Shown one piece after another: positions 1 to 7,029 of a stretch of DNA of 64,000 nt. How positions within the stretch are numbered: the stretch's first letter is position 1; each line of letters begins with the position of its first letter. Below the pieces are notes generated by a model, which was not told the DNA's origin, ran no database searches, and saw only the letters and a program-made list of their open reading frames with translations. The DNA is from CAXXFQ01 sp963674475 (lineage in GTDB: Bacteria > Planctomycetota > Planctomycetia > Pirellulales > Thermoguttaceae). The position numbers and the translations under genes are program-made. The DNA lies in the NCBI GenBank assembly GCA_963674475.2, contig CAXXFQ010000008.1, forward strand, positions 558,001-622,000. The letters run 5' to 3'.

Positions 1-443
1 GCCGAGATGGTTTTCCACGCGTCGATTTGGCCGTCTTGGTCCGCGTCGATACCGAAACGACATCCGCCCGTGTTGAACCAGCGGAAGTGGTCCGCCTTCT
101 TGTCAAAGTTGGAATCGATATCCCGATAGACCTCGACGCCGTCCTTGTAGTAGCACCATTGGTCGACCTTGTTGTCGCCGTTGGTGTCGAGGAAGCGTCG
201 CAGCAGCAGTCCGGCCGGATTCTCGACGATCCAGCCGATCTTTCCGTCAATCTTGGGGGCCGAAATTTGGCATTCTTTGGACTCGTTTTCCGAGGGCGTT
301 TCGTAATCGACCCCCTTTTGAGTGGGGACTAATTTCAGTGCGTCCGCCGCCGAGGGCGACGCTTCCAGCGTTCCGCACGCCGTGCCCAAAAAGAACGAGG
401 CCAATCCGATCGTTGACCACAGAAAAGAAACCTTTTTTTTCAT
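1..443 (-). CDS. Exported protein with EF-hand-like Asp loops (C-terminus cut by window edge)
   Basis: An open frame starts at the ATG at 443 on the minus strand and runs off the left edge of the window, so only about the first 147 residues are visible. The N-terminus (MKKK followed by a hydrophobic stretch, then LGTACG) looks like a signal peptide. A lipoprotein cleavage site at that Cys is possible, but the lipobox is imperfect. The mature part carries three acidic loops of the D-x-N/D-x-D/N type (DTNGDNKVDQW, DSNFDKKADHF, DADQDGQIDAW), which resemble calcium-binding or dockerin-like loops. The function is not recognised. Bases 444-491 before the start show no strong ribosome binding site. 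Confidence 0.75.
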   Translation of the reverse strand, partial: MKKKVSFLWSTIGLASFFLGTACGTLEASPSAADALKLVPTQKGVDYETPSENESKECQISAPKIDGKIGWIVENPAGLLLRRFLDTNGDNKVDQWCYYKDGVEVYRDIDSNFDKKADHFRWFNTGGCRFGIDADQDGQIDAWKTIS

Positions 444-991
444 CGAGTTAATCCCCCAAAAGAGTGGTTAAGCTCACTTATTGAGGCCCGCATTGCCAAT
501 GATCGATCGGCGGCCAAAAAGCCCAGCAAACTCAGCTGTGTTTGCGACTGCATCAGGATCATTGGTTACATCGGCTTCAAAAAATCCCCAAATCGACCAT
601 CATTCGAGCCATGAGGAACTACAGCGGGTGGGAATGGTCGATCTACCTTCAATCTGAGGATCGACTGGTGGGGGGGGATTTAATTATATTAAATTTAACG
701 AATGTAGCGATTGCCGCCGGTTTCGGGCGTTCTTTCTTTTTTCCAGCCCGGTTTGACATATCAACCCGTCCAAGTAAAATGAAAGTTAGTAATAGGTATC
801 CCCTCAAGGAAGACGGTTCCCCCCCATGGGAGGAAACTGTCGGCCCCCTCCACTCAAGGTTTTATCTGACAGGTCGAAGCTGATCGGCATTTTTTCGTTT
901 TCGGTACGGTTTTTCCGTTTTGTTGGGGGTGGTGTTTTTTAAAAGTTGTCTATTTTGCACCCCTTTGCGGCTTTTCCATAAGGATTTGTCC
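444..991. other. Intergenic region, 548 bp, no supported gene
   Basis: This lies between two divergently oriented genes and must hold both promoters. It contains a run of eight G near 668-676 followed by an AT-rich block (about 677-702), the most promoter-like part. A 113-codon open frame on the plus strand (542-883) has no ribosome binding site, no recognisable domain and an unconvincing composition, so it is not called. Confidence 0.5.
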
Positions 992-1207
992 ATGTTGAGT
1001 CTGTTTGGCTTTGGTATGCCAGGGCCCGTAGAACTAATTGTTGTTGCGGCGATCGTTCTTCTGCTTTTTGGAAATCGACTGCCTTCGGTGATGCGATCGA
1101 TGGGCAAAGGGATTGTCGAGTTCAAGAAGGGCGTCCAGGGGATCGAGGACGACGTTGACGAGGCGTCTGGCAAGAAGGCGGATGGTGGTTCGGAGCCCAA
1201 GGAATAG
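992..1207 (+). CDS. tatA: Sec-independent translocase component TatA/TatB-like
   Basis: A 71-residue protein of the TatA/TatB family, forming part of the twin-arginine export pore in the cytoplasmic membrane. It begins MLSLFGFGMPGPVELIVVA. A single membrane helix (about residues 12-28) is followed by the FGNRLPSVMRSMGKGIVEFKKG amphipathic-helix pattern and an acidic, charged tail (GIEDDVDEASG). The start at 992 is preferred over an upstream in-frame one at 920, because AAGGA lies 7-11 bases before it and the family starts right before the helix. It is followed 49 bp later by a paralogue. No tatC is in the window. Two Tat-signal proteins in this window are likely clients. Confidence 0.9.
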   Translation: MLSLFGFGMPGPVELIVVAAIVLLLFGNRLPSVMRSMGKGIVEFKKGVQGIEDDVDEASGKKADGGSEPKE

Positions 1208-1256
1208 AGGGTCGAAAGCCGAGGATACTTGAGTAAAACTAAGGGACCTATTTGAT

Positions 1257-1517
1257 ATGAACGCTTTTTTTGCTTTTTTCGGTATGCCTGGACCGATGGA
1301 AATGTTGATCATCGGGGGGATTGCCGTTTTGCTTTTTGGTAAGCGGTTGCCCGAAGTCGGTCGTAGCCTGGGCAAGGGGATTGTCGAGTTCAAGAAGGGA
1401 ATCAACGGGATCGAGGACGACATCAGTTCGGCCACGACCGCGTCGAGTTCTTCCACAAGTACGTCGACCGATTCGGACGAGATGGAATCGGCCGCAGCGC
1501 CGAAGTACGAGCCGTAA
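1257..1517 (+). CDS. tatA: Sec-independent translocase component TatA-like, second tandem copy
   Basis: An 86-residue paralogue of the gene just upstream. It has the same architecture: a short N-terminus, FGMPGPMEMLIIGGIAVLLFG as the membrane helix and hinge, then KRLPEVGRSLGKGIVEFKKGINGIEDD, and a Ser/Thr-rich, low-complexity tail. The core GKGIVEFKKG-x-x-GIEDD is shared with the first copy, while the tails differ. This points to an old tandem duplication with divergence, as in TatA/TatE or TatA/TatB pairs. Which copy acts as TatA and which as TatB cannot be decided here; both start FGMPGP, and neither has the long helical extension typical of proteobacterial TatB. Confidence 0.9.
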   Translation: MNAFFAFFGMPGPMEMLIIGGIAVLLFGKRLPEVGRSLGKGIVEFKKGINGIEDDISSATTASSSSTSTSTDSDEMESAAAPKYEP

Positions 1518-1582
1518 ATCGCAACCCGTGAAACGGATCGGGGAACTCAGGCCGAAACGGTTGAAGCTCCCGTCGGTTTCTG

Positions 1583-1660
1583 GCCGATACGGTACCTGTT
1601 CGAGACCCTAGGGTTTTAAGCCTAGCTGCAAGGTTCCGGCTTCAAGTCCTGGTTGTCGAA
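1583..1660 (+). other. Degenerate tRNA-Leu(TAA)-like sequence
   Basis: The stretch contains CTAGG-GTTTTAAG-CCTAG, an anticodon-arm-like hairpin with TAA in an eight-base loop. About 15 bases further comes GGCTTCAAGTCC, close to a T-arm consensus but with a C-C mismatch closing the loop. No convincing seven-pair acceptor stem was found. It sits directly upstream of a good tRNA-Val, so a decayed or non-canonical tRNA is possible. Confidence 0.22.
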
Positions 1661-1688
1661 TCGCCCATTTGGGGCGAAAATTTCTAAC

Positions 1689-1762
<74 letters not shown>

Positions 1763-1806
1763 TTTTCGGGGGTATGTCAGGTCAGGCATGTCCCGATAGA
1801 TTTTTG

Positions 1807-1841
1807 CAAAAGCTCTTGTTCCGCAAGGGCTTTTGTTTTTT
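1807..1841 (+). terminator. Intrinsic terminator after tRNA-Val
   Basis: CAAAAGCTCTTG (1807-1818) pairs with CAAGGGCTTTTG (1824-1835) over 12 pairs with one G-T and a five-base loop. It is followed directly by six T. This ends the tat/tRNA transcription unit. Confidence 0.85.
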
Positions 1842-1967
1842 CTTGCGCCGGTCGACCGCGGTTTGAATGAGGAATCGAAAAAAGGCCAAGCGAGAGACGA
1901 CTTGATCTTGGATCAGTCTGTCCCGCCAGGCCCTTTTTTGTCTAGATTGAATGAAGCATTGGTCGAA

Positions 1968-4052
1968 CTAACGCCGACGTCGAATCGCCAACAACGTTCC
2001 AAGCCCGACCAAAATCAAGGCGATCGTACTCGGCTCCGGAACCGGCACCACCCCCACCCCAACCGTCAGCATGGTATATCCGGCCAAATCGCCGGTAGCC
2101 CGATACTCAAGCCAATAATCCTCTCCCTCCGTCGCGCCGGAGATATGGGCCCAGTCCAGCCCGTCCCAATATCGAATTGCATCGGTCCCTTCGACCAGTC
2201 CCAAAAAGTCGTCAATCGAACCGGACGCATCCGTTTCCCCGAAAAGTGCCAACACCCCCCCGGTCGACATATTGATAAAGCTGTCACTGTCGCCATTTTT
2301 GTCGATCCAGAGAGTTGATCCCACGCTGACAAGGCCGTCTTCGTTAATCGTCAATGTTCCAGCGCCATCATTGCCGACGTAAAGCAAGTCAGAATTTGTC
2401 CAGATTGATCCGGCCCCGTCGACACTTACCTCGCCTGAGGAGTCTGATTTATATCCAATGTGGTTTTTACTGTTAGAACAGACAACCCCTCCATTAGATA
2501 GTGTCAGTTTTCCTGTTCCATAGTAGCCAACAAAGAGGTCGCTCTCGTTGATCCAGGCGGAACCAGTACCATCGACCGTTGCTTCGCCTGTCGAGTAAGA
2601 TCCGTATCCAACTTTACAAATTTCAGTATGGATTTTCCCTTCGTTGGAGATATTCAAGGTTCCATTACCATCGAGACCAATGCTGAGCTGGCCGGTGTTG
2701 GTCCAGGTCGATCCGGCCCCGTCGACCGTTACTTTACCTTTTGAACCTAGCTCGAAGCCGATGGAACCACCGTACCGATTGCTCACGGTTCCTCCATTGG
2801 TGACGAACAGATAGCCATTACCATAGCTACCAACATGAAGTCTCCCACTGCTTTGCCAGGATGAACCGGTGCCGTCGACCATTACCACTCCTGTTGATCC
2901 GAATTTATCGCCAATGGTACCACTATTGCTTTTGACGAATCCACCACGCGTGATATTCAGAATTCCATTTCCGAAGGAGCCCACGTTAAATGGTTGAATG
3001 ACAGACAAAGTCGAACCAGTGCCATCGACCGTCACTTCTCCCCTTGAGCCAGGTTCCCAGCCAATAAAACCACCATATTTACTAACAACGGTTCCTCCTT
3101 CTTTGATATTTAGCGTTCCATGACCACGATGGCCAACACTGAGACAAAAGGTGTTGTTCCAGGTAGAGTGGGAGCCCTCAACGGTTGCCCCTCCTGTTGA
3201 ACTGGATTCATATGCGATGTAACTGCTGTTGCTTTGGATGGCTCCACCGTTTTTGATATGAAGCGTCCCATTGCCGTAGTGGCCTACTTTAAGTTCTGGA
3301 GAATTGGTATTCCATGTTGAGCCAGGACCATCGACGGTTACAAATCCCTCTGAATCGGGTTTATATCCTATATATCCTCCAAAAGACTCAAGAGCAATTC
3401 CTTCGGAAATGCTCATAGCGCCGACATCTCCGTAGCCAGCACCCATTATTCCCGAACCATCGACGTCGAGGTTGATCGTAATGTTTTGGCTGGAATTCTT
3501 CTTTGTAATAAAGGTTTGTTTAAGGCCATGTGTGGTGTCGAAAACAAGATCAACGTCGGAGACTAAACCCTTGATGTTGATTGTCCCACTTCCGGTAATA
3601 TCATCACATGCACATAATAGACTTCTACTGGTAAGTGTACCATTATTAAAATATATTTCTCCTGAAGAACCAGGGTATTTAGCAACAGTGGTATCGTAAC
3701 CAGTAGTTACTGAACCACCTTCTTTAATTTGGAGCTTTCCATTGCCCATATGTCCAATAGACAACCATTTGGATAAGTTCCAGCTGGAACCAACCCCTTC
3801 GACAGTTACTACGCCTTCCGAACGGAGATTGTAGCCGAGGTAGCCATTTTGAGAAAATAAATCGGTATCTCCATCGGCAGTCACTGAACCAGTCCCCGTT
3901 TTGCCAATGAAGGCATACGTCGAGGAATCCCATGTTGACGGGTCGGCGGGATTTACATCGCCGGTTGAATAGATTGCGGCGGCGAGGGGAGAGGTTAGCG
4001 AGATTGCTATCAATAGAATTGCACACTTTAAATAAACTGCCCACTGTGACAT
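1968..4052 (-). CDS. PEP-CTERM protein with T5SS/PEP-CTERM-type repeats
   Basis: A 694-residue exported surface protein. A signal peptide (residues 1-25, ending TSPLAAA) is followed by about eight or nine tandem repeats of about 50 residues built on the pattern IG-x-x-SxGxVTVDGxGSTW...LxVGxxGNGTLxIxxGGxV. These match the repeat known from autotransporters and PEP-CTERM proteins and probably fold as a beta-helix. The C-terminus VPVPEPSTIALILVGLGTLL plus an Arg cluster is a textbook PEP-CTERM sorting signal, processed by exosortase with anchoring or release at the envelope. AGGAG lies eight bases before the start. The repeat DNA looks more AT-rich than neighbouring genes. No exosortase gene is nearby. 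Confidence 0.92.
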   Translation of the reverse strand: MSQWAVYLKCAILLIAISLTSPLAAAIYSTGDVNPADPSTWDSSTYAFIGKTGTGSVTADGDTDLFSQNGYLGYNLRSEGVVTVEGVGSSWNLSKWLSIGHMGNGKLQIKEGGSVTTGYDTTVAKYPGSSGEIYFNNGTLTSRSLLCACDDITGSGTINIKGLVSDVDLVFDTTHGLKQTFITKKNSSQNITINLDVDGSGIMGAGYGDVGAMSISEGIALESFGGYIGYKPDSEGFVTVDGPGSTWNTNSPELKVGHYGNGTLHIKNGGAIQSNSSYIAYESSSTGGATVEGSHSTWNNTFCLSVGHRGHGTLNIKEGGTVVSKYGGFIGWEPGSRGEVTVDGTGSTLSVIQPFNVGSFGNGILNITRGGFVKSNSGTIGDKFGSTGVVMVDGTGSSWQSSGRLHVGSYGNGYLFVTNGGTVSNRYGGSIGFELGSKGKVTVDGAGSTWTNTGQLSIGLDGNGTLNISNEGKIHTEICKVGYGSYSTGEATVDGTGSAWINESDLFVGYYGTGKLTLSNGGVVCSNSKNHIGYKSDSSGEVSVDGAGSIWTNSDLLYVGNDGAGTLTINEDGLVSVGSTLWIDKNGDSDSFINMSTGGVLALFGETDASGSIDDFLGLVEGTDAIRYWDGLDWAHISGATEGEDYWLEYRATGDLAGYTMLTVGVGVVPVPEPSTIALILVGLGTLLAIRRRR

Positions 4053-4531
4053 GACTGGCTCCTGTAACTGAATGGAAATGGAAAAGTTTTGTTGATAATT
4101 TCCTTTTTAACGCAAAATGGATGCCATTTTTTGGAACTCGAGTGGAGTTTGTGATATCTGTTTCGCAAATCCTTTTGGTGCAATATTTTACGGAGAATCA
4201 TATTTCGATTAGTATACTGCTCCAATCTCAGCCCAAAGGGGAAGGTGGATGATTTTGATACAAGTGTATCGATTTGCTTGTGTCAAAATTAAACATATAT
4301 TAAATAATAGATATGTTGGCGATGAAAGCGAGTGAGCCAAGGAACCTAGGCGGGATTTGGGCAGAGGGGGGTCAACTTTTTTTACTTCGGGCGGTTTGCT
4401 TTGGGAGAAGGGTGGGGGAAGAGGAAAAAATGCTTTTGGGGTAGGGACTTAGGAAAGTGTGCGGGGCGGTTTTCTTGGGCGGACGCTTGGGGGGGATTGA
4501 AACGGTTTTGGGAAAAATTTGATTTTCGCTC
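4053..4531. other. Intergenic region, no supported gene
   Basis: This is AT-rich near 4240-4320, with a small palindrome ACATAT...ATATGT at about 4293-4316, plausible promoter territory for the minus-strand PEP-CTERM gene. The stretch 4365-4505 is G-rich on the plus strand. Nothing else could be supported. Confidence 0.4.
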
Positions 4532-4560
4532 TTGCGTGTTCGTGTTTTAGCGGATAGATA
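4532..4560 (+). promoter_or_regulatory. Putative sigma-70-type promoter of the aroF leader
   Basis: TTGCGT (4532-4537), a 17-base spacer, then TAGATA (4555-4560). The predicted transcript start near 4566 coincides with the first base of the long leader stem, which supports the placement. The -10 match is only moderate. Confidence 0.45.
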
Positions 4561-4617
4561 TTTATAGAGAGCTTTTTTGACAAAAGGACTCGTTTCGTCT
4601 TTTTTGAATTGGAAAGA

Positions 4618-4692
4618 ATGAGAAACTCCTACTTCGGCTTTTATTGGTTTTTTTATTTTCCGCCTGGGTGCGGGGCCGGAGGAGGTGCGTAA
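4618..4692 (+). CDS. Aromatic leader peptide (24 aa) of the aroF attenuator
   Basis: A short frame ATG...TAA encodes 24 residues. It starts MRN and continues SYFGFYWFFYFPP before a Gly-rich end. Nine of 24 residues are Phe, Tyr or Trp, with seven consecutive aromatic codons at residues 8-14. This resembles the known pheA-type leader of enterobacteria, which also has Phe runs. GGAAAG directly before the ATG is a plausible ribosome binding site. The stop codon at 4690 lies inside the 3' arm of a long-range stem, and the downstream terminator separates it from the DAHP synthase gene. The peptide itself probably has no function once made. Confidence 0.8.
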   Translation: MRNSYFGFYWFFYFPPGCGAGGGA

Positions 4693-4728
4693 AGAAGCTC
4701 TCTAACTAAATACGATCGAAAGTATCAA

Positions 4729-4771
4729 AGCCCCGATAACCCGCTACGGCCGGTTCTCGGGGCTTTTTTTT
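4729..4771 (+). terminator. Intrinsic terminator (attenuator) before aroF
   Basis: AGCCCCGA (4729-4736) pairs perfectly with TCGGGGCT (4757-4764), followed by a run of eight T (4764-4771). It ends 53 bases before the DAHP synthase start and no ordinary gene lies upstream on this strand, so it acts as a regulated terminator. Confidence 0.88.
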
Positions 4772-4824
4772 ATGGGAATTTTCATTAGGCTAGTTTTGCC
4801 ATCGACAGGAATTGGGAATAAGTC

Positions 4825-5913
4825 ATGATTGTGGTTATGAAACGCGGCGCGTCGGCGGAAGAGATCGAGCATGCGATCGGGCGGATCGAGGAGTTGGGGC
4901 TGAAGCCGCATCCGATTTACGGGACCGAGCGGACGGTGATCGCGGCGATCGGCGAGCGGCGGGACGAGTTGCGAAGCTCGTTGGAAAGTACGCCCGGCGT
5001 GGCCGAAGTGATGCCGATTCTCGCGCCGTACAAGGTGGCCAGTCTGGAAGTCAAACCGGAACCGACGGTTGTTCGGACCGGCTCGCTGGCGGTCGGGAAG
5101 AGTCATATCGGGATGATCGCCGGGCCCTGTTCGGTCGAAAGCGAGACCCAACTGATGTCGGCCGCTCGCGCGGTCAAAGCGGCCGGGGCGACGGCGCTGC
5201 GGGGCGGTGCGTTCAAGCCGCGGACCAGCCCGTACAGCTTCCAGGGGCTCAAGGAGGACGGGCTCAAGATGTTGGCCACAGCGAGGGAGGAGACCGGTTT
5301 GGCGGTCGTGACCGAGGTTCTGGCCGCCGAGGATGTCGACCTGGTCGCCCGGTATGCCGATGTGCTCCAGGTGGGGGCGCGGAACATGCAGAACTACCGG
5401 TTGCTCGAAGCGGTCGGGAAGACCGAGCGGGCCATCTTGTTGAAACGGGGTCCCAGCGCGACGTTGGACGAGCTGCTTCTGGCGGCCGAATACGTCCTGA
5501 ACGAGGGGAATCCCAACGTCATGCTTTGCGAGCGGGGAATCCGAACTTTCGAGGCCCATACCCGATTCACGCTGCCGTTGGCCAGTGTCCCCTACCTTCA
5601 CGAGCGGACCCATCTTCCGGTCGTCGTCGATCCGAGCCACGGGACCGGGCACGCGTCGTTGGTGACGCCGATGGCCTGCGCGGCGATTGCGGCCGGGGCG
5701 GACGGCCTGGAAATCGAGGTCCATCCCGATCCGCAGCGGGCGCTGAGCGACGGGTACCAGTCGTTGAATTTCGATCAGTTCGGCCGCCTGATGGCGATGT
5801 GCCGGAACATGGCCGACGCGATGGGACGCCAGATCACCTTCCAAGAATCGGCCGGACTGGATTGGGACGAACCCTCGGGGCGTCAAGAATCGGCCCTTTC
5901 GAGCGTGCGATAA
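4825..5913 (+). CDS. aroF: 3-deoxy-7-phosphoheptulonate (DAHP) synthase
   Basis: This 362-residue enzyme condenses phosphoenolpyruvate with erythrose 4-phosphate, the first step of the shikimate pathway. Residues 1-66 form a ferredoxin-like domain (MIVVMKRGAS... ERTVIAAIGE), as in the Thermotoga-type type I-beta enzymes, where it mediates feedback inhibition by Tyr/Phe. The barrel follows with GPCSVES (100-106), the KPRTSPYSF loop (131-139), VGARNMQN, LLKRG, CERGIRTFE and the DPSHGTGH motif. The last 25 residues (after DAMGRQI) are a non-conserved tail. The gene stands alone, directly behind the aromatic leader attenuator, so control is probably double: allosteric and by attenuation. Confidence 0.95.
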   Translation: MIVVMKRGASAEEIEHAIGRIEELGLKPHPIYGTERTVIAAIGERRDELRSSLESTPGVAEVMPILAPYKVASLEVKPEPTVVRTGSLAVGKSHIGMIAGPCSVESETQLMSAARAVKAAGATALRGGAFKPRTSPYSFQGLKEDGLKMLATAREETGLAVVTEVLAAEDVDLVARYADVLQVGARNMQNYRLLEAVGKTERAILLKRGPSATLDELLLAAEYVLNEGNPNVMLCERGIRTFEAHTRFTLPLASVPYLHERTHLPVVVDPSHGTGHASLVTPMACAAIAAGADGLEIEVHPDPQRALSDGYQSLNFDQFGRLMAMCRNMADAMGRQITFQESAGLDWDEPSGRQESALSSVR

Positions 5914-5991
5914 GGGCCCCCTTGAGTGTGCGGTAAGGGCCGTTGTTGCAAAAGCACAGTTCGGCCGAATCGGCCACCTCACAGAAAATCG

Positions 5992-6057
5992 ACCGGCAAG
6001 TTCGGCACGTCCCTTTCCAAGAAGAGGGATCTGCCGGACTGTCGGTTTGATTTTTTT
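5992..6057 (+). terminator. Intrinsic terminator of aroF
   Basis: A long imperfect hairpin spans ACCGGCAAGTTCGGCA... at 5992 to ...TGCCGGACTGTCGGT ending at 6046, with about 19 pairs and small bulges. It is followed by TTGATTTTTTT. Confidence 0.75.
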
Positions 6058-6130
6058 CTAAAATCGTAAGCCCTTTTTAATAAAGGGTTTACTTCTTTTT
6101 GTGCGGCGATTTTCTTTTTCCCGCTTCTTT

Positions 6131-6146
6131 TGGCATCCCGCTTGCT
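6131..6146 (+). promoter_or_regulatory. Sigma-54 (RpoN) promoter of the flagellar cluster
   Basis: TGGCATCCCGCTTGCT matches the sigma-54 consensus TGGCAC-N5-TTGCW with the GG and GC elements at exactly the required spacing and only one deviation in the -24 box. It lies 58 bases before the flgF start, leaving room for a short leader. An NtrC-family activator is encoded at 35362-36750. Confidence 0.85.
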
Positions 6147-6204
6147 TTCTATCAGTCCACGAACAAACGCAGGGGGGCGTGGTTCAGGTGAATTGACTTG
6201 CGCT

Positions 6205-6960
6205 ATGCCAATTGGATTTTACATCTCGGCCGAAGGGGCCAATGCCCAACTTCGTCGTCTCGATACGATCGCCAACAATATGGCCAACGTCGAGACGGTC
6301 GGGTTTAAGAAGGATTACGCCGTCTTCCAGGCACGCTATGCCGAAGGAGTCCAGGAAGGGCTTGTGACCCCTTGGATGGGTCAAATCGAAGACGAAGGGG
6401 GCGGCGTCAAGACGCAGGCGACCGCGACCGATTTCGCCCAAGGCCGTCTGAAACGGACCGGCCGCCAGTTGGATATGGCGATTCAGGGCGATGGCTTTTT
6501 CGCCGTTCGCAAAGGGGAAAAGACCTGTCTGACTCGGGCAGGGAATTTCGATATCAACGGCTTTGGCGAACTGACCACGCCGGAAGGTTATCCGGTGCTG
6601 AATACCGCGGGCACGCCGATTGCCATCGATCCGGAAGGCGGACCGTGGTCGCTTCTGCCCGACGGGACGCTGACGCAAGGGGCCGAGCGACACGAGTTGG
6701 CCCTGTGGAATCCCGATTCGTTGGACCAGATGGTCAAGCTGGGCGAAAACCTCTTCGAGCCGCTCGGCCAGACCAGTCCGGTGCCGACCGAAAAACGTCA
6801 TGTCGCCGACAGCTACCTTGAAATGTCCGGCGTCGAAGCGACCACCGAGATGGTCGACATGATCACGACCAGCCGTTACTTCGAAGCGAATACCCGATTG
6901 ATGCAGACCCAAGACGAGATGCTCAGCGGCCTGGTCAACCGGGCGATGCGGGTTCGCTAA
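6205..6960 (+). CDS. flgF: Flagellar basal-body rod protein FlgF
   Basis: A 251-residue flagellar rod protein, exported by the flagellar type III system. The N-terminal rod signature is GFYISAEGANAQLRRLDTIANNMANVETVGFKKD. The central part has the hook-basal-body motif GRQLDMAIQGDGFFAV...YTRAGNF-like segment (LTRAGNFDINGFGEL), and the C-terminal helix is SYLEMSGVEATTEMVDMITTSRYFEANTRLMQ. The start at 6205 is chosen because an in-frame TTG at 6130 lies inside the sigma-54 promoter. First gene of the flagellar cluster. FlgF and FlgG are close paralogues; FlgF is assigned from its position before the longer FlgG. Confidence 0.88.
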   Translation: MPIGFYISAEGANAQLRRLDTIANNMANVETVGFKKDYAVFQARYAEGVQEGLVTPWMGQIEDEGGGVKTQATATDFAQGRLKRTGRQLDMAIQGDGFFAVRKGEKTCLTRAGNFDINGFGELTTPEGYPVLNTAGTPIAIDPEGGPWSLLPDGTLTQGAERHELALWNPDSLDQMVKLGENLFEPLGQTSPVPTEKRHVADSYLEMSGVEATTEMVDMITTSRYFEANTRLMQTQDEMLSGLVNRAMRVR

Positions 6961-7029
6961 AAATGCCTGCTGAGACCGCGACTCCTGATAAAACCAAAGA
7001 CAAATAATAAAACGTACTGAGGCCCCCTT

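Larger units (their letters stand above)
4566..4771 (+). promoter_or_regulatory. Aromatic amino acid attenuator leader of aroF
   Basis: The leader RNA between the promoter and the DAHP synthase gene shows all parts of ribosome-mediated attenuation. It encodes a leader peptide (4618-4692) rich in Phe, Tyr and Trp. The antiterminator uses GGGT (4666-4669) plus CGGGGC (4671-4676), pairing with GCCCCG (4730-4735) plus ACCC (4739-4742). The first of these partners is the 5' arm of the terminator (4729-4771), so the two structures exclude each other. CCGC/GCGG (4660-4663/4670-4673) can form a protector hairpin. AGAGAGCTTTTTT (4566-4578) pairs over 13 positions with 4691-4703, which overlap the leader stop codon. 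A ribosome stalled on the aromatic codons would free the antiterminator; one at the stop would cover it. The logic is inferred; the sequences are seen. Confidence 0.8.

Noticed and set aside
542..883. 113-codon plus-strand frame near the left end
   Set aside because: No ribosome binding site and no recognisable pattern.
4566..4771. T-box riboswitch or stand-alone small RNA (6S, SRP)
   Set aside because: No T-box antiterminator sequence and no match to 6S or SRP motifs. The aromatic leader peptide explains the structure better.
4744..5982. Long minus-strand frame across DAHP synthase
   Set aside because: It is a mirror of the high-GC third codon positions of aroF; residues are Arg/His/Pro/Gly-rich without any family pattern. 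The same holds for the long antisense frames over flgF/flgG, flgI, fliC, the TopoVI-B gene and the Ski2-like gene.
6130..6204. In-frame TTG start extending flgF upstream by 25 codons
   Set aside because: The extension runs through the sigma-54 promoter, and the protein family starts at the ATG at 6205.
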